From NCBI GenBank assembly GCA_024695545.1, contig JAILHZ010000183.1, positions 1 to 40,898 of the forward strand: DNA of 40,898 nucleotides. Reading direction: 5' to 3'. Each line of letters begins with the position of its first letter. Positions within the stretch are counted from its first letter, which is position 1. Shown one piece after another: positions 35,599 to 40,898 of the stretch. This DNA is from Clostridiales bacterium (GTDB lineage Bacteria > Bacillota_A > Clostridia > Saccharofermentanales > Saccharofermentanaceae). Position numbers and translations under genes: made by a program. The notes below the pieces were generated by a model, which was given only the letters and a program-made list of their open reading frames with translations, ran no database searches and was not told where the DNA came from.

Positions 35599-36947
35599 TT
35601 TTTCAGCTGGCAGATGTGCTCCATTTTGGCAGAGACGGCACGGATCTTCTTGCAGCGGTCGCTGTTCCAGATCTTCTTCCAGGATCCGGTCAGGATGTTG
35701 CCGAGAGGCTCTTCAGAAAGCCAGTTTCTGCAGGGCACGACATTTCCTGACGGCGTGATCGCCATGTTGCTGAGGCATGCGCCGCAGGAAGGAGCTTTCA
35801 GCCCCAGATCGCGGAGTTTCTCCTCGGATAACCATCCCGGGGATGTGAATCTGATCTCCATCTTATTGGCGTATGCATATTCGGTCGCATCTTTCAGAAC
35901 ATCGTACAGTTCGTCCTCCGAAAGGAGCGTCTCCAGAGAAGGTTCTTCTTTTGCATTTTCTTTTCGGATCAGGCCGGAGCAGGTGACATAACGGATACCC
36001 AGTTCACGAAGGAATTCCAGCGTCTTTTTATAATCTATGTTCGTCTTACATAGCGGAGTATCAATACTGAGATCGATCCCTGCGGCCAGTGCGTTCCTGA
36101 TTCCCTCTACGGTCTTTTCGAATTCCGGAGCACCGGCAAGTTCATCGTGGATCTCTTTTTCTCCGGAATAGAATGTGATCTGCATACTGTCAAGATCAGC
36201 TTCTTTCAGCGCGGCACAGTATTCGGGAGTAAGTCTCACACCATTGGTATTAAGGCGTGTCACGAACCACCTGGCTTCCAAAAGAATCTCGGGAAGATCC
36301 TCGCGCATGGTCGGCTCATTTCCGGAAAATGTCACCTGGGAAATCTTCTCTTCCCGAAGAAGTGAAATGATCTTTTTCCAGTCTTCCGTAGAAAGCTCTT
36401 CTTCCTCCGGAAGCTCTGTTTCTTCCGCATAACAGTGGATACACTTCTGACAGCAGTTTGACTGTCCGTCTTTTTTCATGGCGGAGACCATCAGATCCAT
36501 ACGGTGCGGCGCCGTCATAAAACGTGCGTATCTTCCCAGTTCGAGCGGTTTTCTGCTCGACTGGATCTCTCTTCCCTGCACGATATCTTCAAAGACGGAG
36601 ATCATGTTCTCGAGGTCCTCGAGAAGGATCTTATCCTCCACGCGCGGATAGACTTTTTTCGTATTTCTGATCGTCTTTTCGATGATGCCTTCGAGTTCTT
36701 TTCCCGTCATCGGACCATCGCCGAATTCGTTGACACTCTTGATGTATTCCGACAGCAGGATCGCCCACGATTCATTGATCGGGAGGATATCCTGTCCGTT
36801 GATGATGACCAGCGAATCCGCATTCTTGGTACGCATGTATTTCGGCGGTACCAGGTGGATACGGATCACACCCGGTCCGTCCGGATTCCAGGTCGTGTGA
36901 AGGATCGTATCCCAGTTCTTTTTTTCATACCGCTTAACCCTGCTCAT
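35595..36947 (-). CDS. Radical SAM protein with truncated SPASM region
   Basis: From the ATG at 36947 the protein has 450 residues; a TTG at 36980 would lie inside cdd. The SAM-binding cluster motif CxxxCxxC is at Cys165, Cys169 and Cys172 (CQKCIHCY), followed by VTFSGNEPTMREDLPEI as the GGE-like strand. The N-terminal 45-125 region, with LPINESWAILLSEYI and a helical stretch behind it, resembles a PqqD-like peptide-recognition domain, but only weakly. The C-terminus has CGACLSNMAITPSGNVVPC and LGNILTGSWKKIW, the first half of a SPASM domain, and ends at EHICQLKN just where the CxxC...C ligands should follow. It starts 13 bases after the cdd stop. No precursor peptide gene is seen beside it. 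Confidence 0.88.
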   Translation of the reverse strand: MSRVKRYEKKNWDTILHTTWNPDGPGVIRIHLVPPKYMRTKNADSLVIINGQDILPINESWAILLSEYIKSVNEFGDGPMTGKELEGIIEKTIRNTKKVYPRVEDKILLEDLENMISVFEDIVQGREIQSSRKPLELGRYARFMTAPHRMDLMVSAMKKDGQSNCCQKCIHCYAEETELPEEEELSTEDWKKIISLLREEKISQVTFSGNEPTMREDLPEILLEARWFVTRLNTNGVRLTPEYCAALKEADLDSMQITFYSGEKEIHDELAGAPEFEKTVEGIRNALAAGIDLSIDTPLCKTNIDYKKTLEFLRELGIRYVTCSGLIRKENAKEEPSLETLLSEDELYDVLKDATEYAYANKMEIRFTSPGWLSEEKLRDLGLKAPSCGACLSNMAITPSGNVVPCRNWLSEEPLGNILTGSWKKIWNSDRCKKIRAVSAKMEHICQLKN

Positions 36948-36960
36948 ATATCTACCCGGC

Positions 36961-37368
36961 TCATTTCTTTTCGAATACAAATGCGCGTGGCAGGAGTTCT
37001 TCGAGCGTGCATGTGACCACTTTCCCGTTTTCCTCCGTCACGACTTGAAAAGCACTGATATCCACGTGTTCGGAAAGCACCTGACGGCACACGCCGCACG
37101 GGTAGCACGGATTTTTCGGATCCTCTCCGGAAGGTGCACCACAGATAGCGATCGCCGTGAATTCTTTCTCGCCTTCGCTGATCGCTTTGGCCAGTGCAAC
37201 ACGCTCCGCGCAGAGGCTCGGGGACATCACGGAGGACTCGATATTGCAGCCTCTGTAGATCTTCCCGTCCTTCGTCAGAAGTGCCGCTCCCACAGTAAAA
37301 GAAGAGAACGGAGTATACGCATTTTTCCTCGCTTCTTTGGCTTCACTTAACAGCTTTTTCGTATCCAT
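36961..37368 (-). CDS. cdd: Cytidine deaminase
   Basis: Cdd deaminates cytidine and deoxycytidine to uridine forms in pyrimidine salvage. The 135-residue homotetrameric type has FSSFTVGAALL, GCNIESSVMSPSLCAERVAL with the zinc cysteine and catalytic glutamate of CAE, and PCGVCRQVL with the other two zinc cysteines. It follows deoC by 12 bases. Confidence 0.97.
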   Translation of the reverse strand: MDTKKLLSEAKEARKNAYTPFSSFTVGAALLTKDGKIYRGCNIESSVMSPSLCAERVALAKAISEGEKEFTAIAICGAPSGEDPKNPCYPCGVCRQVLSEHVDISAFQVVTEENGKVVTCTLEELLPRAFVFEKK

Positions 37369-37380
37369 TTTCCGGGTCCT

Positions 37381-38031
37381 TTACTTCACCAGACGGCTCG
37401 TTCCGAGCCGGTCTGCGCCGGCTTCGATCATGGCCTTCGCGTCCGCGAAATCCTTGATGCCGCCGGCCGCCTTCACCTTTACTTCCGGTGCGGAATACTG
37501 GCGCAGGAGACGCACATCTTCCACGGTCGCGCCGCCGGTACTAAAACCGGTCGATGTCTTGATAAAGTCCGCCTTCGCCCTGCTTACCAGTTCGCACATC
37601 TTGATCTTCTCTTCTTCCGTCAGCTGGCATGTCTCGATGATGACCTTGAGGATCACGTTTTCACATGCTTCACGCATTGCCAGAAGCTCCAGATAAATAC
37701 GGTCGAAATTACCGTTTTTCACATCACAGAGATTCACGACCATGTCGATCTCCTGCGCTCCCAGACGGATCGCTTCCTTTGCTTCAAAAACCTTCGTTGC
37801 CGAGGTCGAGTATCCGTTCGGAAAACCGATCACCGTGCATACTGGAAGTCTTCCTTTCAGGAACTGCACCGCGTCATCCACATAGCACGGCGGAATACAT
37901 ACACTAGCCGTTCCGGCTTCGAGTGCCGCCTTACAGAGCGCCCTGATCTCAGGCAGAGTGGATGTTGTGCGAAGCAGCGTATGGTCTACTTTTTTAAGGA
38001 TCTTTTTTTCTTCTTCCGTGTATTCTTTCAT
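37381..38031 (-). CDS. deoC: Deoxyribose-phosphate aldolase
   Basis: DeoC splits deoxyribose-5-phosphate into acetaldehyde and glyceraldehyde-3-phosphate. The 216-residue TIM-barrel protein has KVDHTLL, ASVCIPPCYV, TVIGFPNGYSTSATKVFE, EIDMVVN, the Schiff-base lysine in DFIKTSTGF and the second lysine in VKAAGGI. AGAGGAAAG lies before the ATG. It is the middle gene of deoB-deoC-cdd. Confidence 0.97.
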   Translation of the reverse strand: MKEYTEEEKKILKKVDHTLLRTTSTLPEIRALCKAALEAGTASVCIPPCYVDDAVQFLKGRLPVCTVIGFPNGYSTSATKVFEAKEAIRLGAQEIDMVVNLCDVKNGNFDRIYLELLAMREACENVILKVIIETCQLTEEEKIKMCELVSRAKADFIKTSTGFSTGGATVEDVRLLRQYSAPEVKVKAAGGIKDFADAKAMIEAGADRLGTSRLVK

Positions 38032-38064
38032 ATGCTTTCCTCTCTTCTTTTCCGTTGTCTCTTC

Positions 38065-39243
38065 TTACTTCATTCTTATCTCTTTCCAGAAGGATTCGCC
38101 GTCCAGATTGGATGTATTGATCCCGAAGAAATCACCGATCGTTTTTGCGATATCCGCAAAGCTGTGTCTTGTTCCGAGATCCGTGCCCGGACGGACTCTC
38201 TCACCATAGGCGAGGAACGGAACATTCTCTCGGGAATGGTCGGTCGAAGGTGTCGACGGATCGCATCCGTGATCCGCGGTGATCATAAGGATATCGTCCT
38301 TCTGCATACGCGACAGGATCTCCGGCAGACGGTCATCAAAATATGTCAGTGCCTCGGCGTATCCGTGCACATCATTCCTGTGTCCGTAGAGCATGTCGAA
38401 ATCCACGAGATTGACGAAGATCAATCCCTCTTTCTGCATATCCATCGCGCCGAGTGTCTGCTCGATCCCGTCCGCATTTCCGGAAGTCCGGACCGTCATT
38501 CCGACGCCTCGTCCGGCGAAGATATCGTAGATCTTTCCGACACCGTAGACCGGGATCTTTGCTTCAGTAAGATCGTCCAGAAGAGTCGGTCTCGGTGGAA
38601 GCAGTGAATAGTCATGACGGTTCGGTGTCCTCTCGAAGTTCGGGTACTCTCCGACAAAAGGTCTGGCAATGACCCGTCCGACACCGTGCTTTCCGGTAAG
38701 GATCTTTCTTGCGATCTCACAGTAGCGGTACAGTTCTTTTACCGGAACGACCTCTTCGTGCGCCGCGATCTGGAAGACACTGTCCGCCGAAGTATAGACG
38801 ATCAGGTCACCTGTCTTTACGTGTTCCTGTCCAAAATCACGGATGACTTCAGTGCCGGAATACGGCTTGTTGCAGAGCGTTTTTCTTCCGGTCTGCTTCT
38901 CGAATTCTTCGATCACTTCTGCCGGGAATCCGTCAGGATATGTCGGCAGCGGTTCCGGTGAGATCAGACCTGCGATCTCCCAGTGACCGATGGTCGTATC
39001 CTTGCCCATCGAAGCTTCTTCAATTCTTGCCCAGGCGCCGACGCCCTTCCCGTCCGGCTCATCGTACGGAAGCGCATCCTTGATGCACCCCATGCCGATC
39101 CGTCTCATATTTGCTATGGAAAAAGCACTGTCCTTCGAGCATGCGCCCAGTGTATGCGACCCTTCGTCGCCGAATGCCGCCGCATCCTTTGCGCCGCCGA
39201 TTCCGCAACTGTCCAGAACGATCAGGATGACTCTCTTACCCAT
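38065..39243 (-). CDS. deoB: Phosphopentomutase
   Basis: DeoB interconverts (deoxy)ribose-1- and 5-phosphate, linking nucleoside phosphorolysis to central metabolism. The 392-residue alkaline-phosphatase-fold enzyme starts with VILIVLDSCGIGGAKDA (metal site) and has the phosphothreonine region AWARIEEASMGKDTTIGHWE, FVNLVDFDMLYGHRND and ITADHGCDPSTPSTDHSRE for the remaining metal ligands. AAAGAGG precedes the ATG. It is the first gene of the operon; a TATAAT at 39291-39286 is a likely -10. Confidence 0.97.
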   Translation of the reverse strand: MGKRVILIVLDSCGIGGAKDAAAFGDEGSHTLGACSKDSAFSIANMRRIGMGCIKDALPYDEPDGKGVGAWARIEEASMGKDTTIGHWEIAGLISPEPLPTYPDGFPAEVIEEFEKQTGRKTLCNKPYSGTEVIRDFGQEHVKTGDLIVYTSADSVFQIAAHEEVVPVKELYRYCEIARKILTGKHGVGRVIARPFVGEYPNFERTPNRHDYSLLPPRPTLLDDLTEAKIPVYGVGKIYDIFAGRGVGMTVRTSGNADGIEQTLGAMDMQKEGLIFVNLVDFDMLYGHRNDVHGYAEALTYFDDRLPEILSRMQKDDILMITADHGCDPSTPSTDHSRENVPFLAYGERVRPGTDLGTRHSFADIAKTIGDFFGINTSNLDGESFWKEIRMK

Positions 39244-39263
39244 ATTTATGCCTCTTTCACTTT

Positions 39264-39292
39264 TTGTTTACTAAAACCACTTCTTATTATAT
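39264..39292 (+). promoter_or_regulatory. Divergent, overlapping promoters for the phosphodiesterase gene and deoB
   Basis: On the plus strand TTGTTT (39264-39269) and TTATAT (39287-39292) are 17 bases apart. On the minus strand TATAAT (39291-39286) lies within the same bases. The two -10 elements overlap, so the two promoters probably compete or are regulated together. Confidence 0.5.
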
Positions 39293-39333
39293 CGTATATA
39301 TGAACGAAAACGAGTGTTTCGGGAGGAATTACC

Positions 39334-40578
39334 ATGCGCAAGAATCTGGCCGGACGTCCGATCATCATGATCTCTCTGGACGCGATCTCCGACAATGACA
39401 TCAACTACCTTCTCACTCTTCCGAATTTCCGGAAACTGGCTTCCTTAGGGCTTCTTCACAGAAAGGTCGAGTCGATCTTCATCTCGAACACCTACCCTGT
39501 CCACACCAGTATCTCCACCGGAGTTATGCCCGGAGAGCACGGACTCTTTGATAACGTCATCTACGATCCGTTCAAGAACACGGAAAAATGGCGCGCACAT
39601 AAGAAGCTCATCAAGGTGAAAACTCTTCCCGAGAGGGCAAGAGAAAAGGGCCTGGTCTCCTGTGCCATGATGTACCCCTGTACACCGGGCGAGAAGATCC
39701 GTTACCACCTCGCCGAGGTCCCCGGCACCGAGAGCATGATCTTCCGCGGATTCAAGTTCATCCACTACAGTTCGACATTCCGTCTCTGCCCGAAGTTCTT
39801 CCGTTACATGAAGAAGTGCAAGTCCTTTAACTACTTCGGCATCGACACATTTATCGCCTATACCTCACGCGACCTGATCGCAAAGGAGAAGGCTGATTTC
39901 TATATGCTGCACCTGCAGGATACCGACCATCAGAAGCACCACTCCGGCATCGATTCAGATGATGTGAAGAAATCGATCGAGTACGATGACAAGCTCCTCG
40001 GCACGATCCTTCAGGGCATCGAAGAAGCCGAGAGAAAAGCCGGCGGCGATCCCGAGAAGGGCATCCGTCATTTCGATATCCTGATCTTCAGCGACCATGC
40101 CTGCATGAACATTAAGGAAAACATCCTGCCGAATGACCTTCTGAAAGAGCACGGCATCTCCTTTGAGAACGCCTGGTTCCAGACCGTAAACGGCGCGTGC
40201 TTCCTCCACATCTCCGAAACGATCAGTAAGGAAGACCGTGCAAAGCTGGATGCATTTATTGAAGAATTCCTTGCGTTGCCGGGAGTAAAGAGAAAGCTCA
40301 CGGATGAAGAGATGAAAGAGAGCGGCGCGATCGGCGCAGGCTTTACCATGGGCTTCACGCCTTACCCGGGCACCACATTCGGCGCCATGAAGAAGGGCCA
40401 GCACGGATACACGCTCGACAATGACAACTACAAGATCTTCTATCTCGAGATCGGTCCCGGCCTCATCCGAGACGATCAGAAAGGCACCGAGACCGAAGGC
40501 GGCTGCATCCTGGAAGTAGGCAAGAAGGCGATCAATCTAGTAGAGACGGCTCTCCCCTCCACTAGAGTCCCGACATAA
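39334..40578 (+). CDS. Alkaline-phosphatase-fold phosphodiesterase/nucleotide pyrophosphatase
   Basis: The 414-residue protein belongs to the type I phosphodiesterase/nucleotide pyrophosphatase (NPP) group. IIMISLDAIS gives the first metal-binding Asp16, and SNTYPVHTSISTGVMPGEHG the nucleophile Thr53. LQDTDHQKHHSG (Asp196, His199, His203) and IFSDHACM supply further metal ligands, and KKGQHGYTLDN the last histidine. There is no signal peptide, so it is probably cytosolic. Its divergent placement opposite deoB suggests a role in nucleotide or phosphodiester breakdown feeding the nucleoside pathway; this is inference. GGGAGG lies 7 bases before the ATG. Confidence 0.9.
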   Translation: MRKNLAGRPIIMISLDAISDNDINYLLTLPNFRKLASLGLLHRKVESIFISNTYPVHTSISTGVMPGEHGLFDNVIYDPFKNTEKWRAHKKLIKVKTLPERAREKGLVSCAMMYPCTPGEKIRYHLAEVPGTESMIFRGFKFIHYSSTFRLCPKFFRYMKKCKSFNYFGIDTFIAYTSRDLIAKEKADFYMLHLQDTDHQKHHSGIDSDDVKKSIEYDDKLLGTILQGIEEAERKAGGDPEKGIRHFDILIFSDHACMNIKENILPNDLLKEHGISFENAWFQTVNGACFLHISETISKEDRAKLDAFIEEFLALPGVKRKLTDEEMKESGAIGAGFTMGFTPYPGTTFGAMKKGQHGYTLDNDNYKIFYLEIGPGLIRDDQKGTETEGGCILEVGKKAINLVETALPSTRVPT

Positions 40579-40590
40579 AAAGCGAAATTT

Positions 40591-40674
40591 AAAAGCCCGA
40601 TAAGAAATATCGCAGGCGCGATTCCGCAGACGCGAAGCGGCGAGGACCAGCGCCAAGTTTTTCTTTCGGGCTTT
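40591..40674. terminator. Large structured bidirectional terminator
   Basis: AAAGCCCGA plus AAGAAA (40592-40607, with one bulged T at 40601) pairs with TTTCTT plus TCGGGCTTT (40660-40674), a 15-pair stem. The 52-base interior folds further: GGCGC (40615-40619) with GCGCC (40650-40654), and CCGC (40624-40627) with GCGG (40637-40640). It sits between the convergent phosphodiesterase and kinase genes. Confidence 0.75.
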
Positions 40675-40687
40675 ACTTGTTCTCTGT

Positions 40688-40898
40688 TTATCGCTGAACT
40701 CTGCCGGAGCCGTCTCCGCGCATCAGAGTCTCGACTTCTTTGACGGATACTCGGTTGAAGTCGCCGGGGATCGAGTGCTTCAGGCAGCTCGCTGCTACTG
40801 CGAATTCAAGTGCTTCTGTATCCTGGTCAAAGGACTTCAGGCCATAGATCAGTCCCGCGGAGAAAGAGTCGCCGCCGCCAACGCGGTCAACGATATCG
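40688..40898 (-). CDS. PfkB-family sugar kinase, C-terminal fragment cut by the window edge
   Basis: Seventy codons are present, ending in TAA at 40690-40688. The translation opens with [17 protein letters not shown], the anion-hole and catalytic-base motif (DxxGAGD-like, here GGGD) of the ribokinase/PfkB fold, as in 2-keto-3-deoxygluconate kinases. [19 protein letters not shown] is close to the end of KDG kinases. The N-terminal part lies outside the window, so the substrate is not certain. Confidence 0.88.
   Translation of the reverse strand, partial: DIVDRVGGGDSFSAGLIYGLKSFDQDTEALEFAVAASCLKHSIPGDFNRVSVKEVETLMRGDGSGRVQR

Overview
The window looks like a chromosomal segment from an anaerobic, fermentative, fibre-using Bacillota bacterium, most likely a gut or rumen type Clostridia. 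This is inferred from gene content: pta-ackA acetate formation, an LTA-synthase-family enzyme, a VanY-type peptidase, an ECF riboflavin transporter under an FMN riboswitch, a membrane-anchored GH9 cellulase with two CBM3-like modules, strong AGGAGG ribosome binding sites and sigma-A-like promoters. No transposase, phage gene, tRNA, rRNA or CRISPR array was seen.

Left part (1-9.3 kb): a small zinc-ribbon protein gene (+) converges on a uracil permease gene through a shared bidirectional terminator. A minus-strand series follows in transcription order glmU, pth, mfd and a membrane-anchored lipase-like gene; pth/mfd and mfd/lipase are tightly packed. Next (9.3-13 kb) come a nucleotidyltransferase gene with a structured leader, a terminator shared with ribU, the FMN riboswitch with a consensus promoter, and a VanY-like peptidase plus MBL-fold hydrolase pair.

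Middle (13-23 kb): two adjacent minus-strand export loci. One is a response regulator, sensor kinase, ABC ATPase and FtsX/MacB-type permease operon joined by ATGA overlaps. The other is an ABC-2 permease, an ATPase and a second ABC-2 permease fused to a CPBP (CAAX-type) intramembrane protease. The two ABC-2 permeases share matching ectodomain motifs, so a heterodimeric exporter with a built-in protease is likely. This is my main candidate for an under-described system. A histidine-phosphatase gene and pta-ackA follow.

Right part (25.7-40.9 kb): a minus-strand group of an LTA-synthase-like protein with an extra N-terminal ectodomain, a DEAD-box helicase, the GH9 cellulase and an unknown membrane protein; a divergent DUF2975/XRE/DUF4153-type membrane-regulator cluster with an obvious operator; then a nucleoside catabolism operon (deoB, deoC, cdd) ending in a radical SAM protein with a truncated SPASM region. 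A nucleotide-pyrophosphatase-like gene is divergent from it. The window ends in a partial PfkB sugar kinase gene beyond a strongly structured bidirectional terminator.
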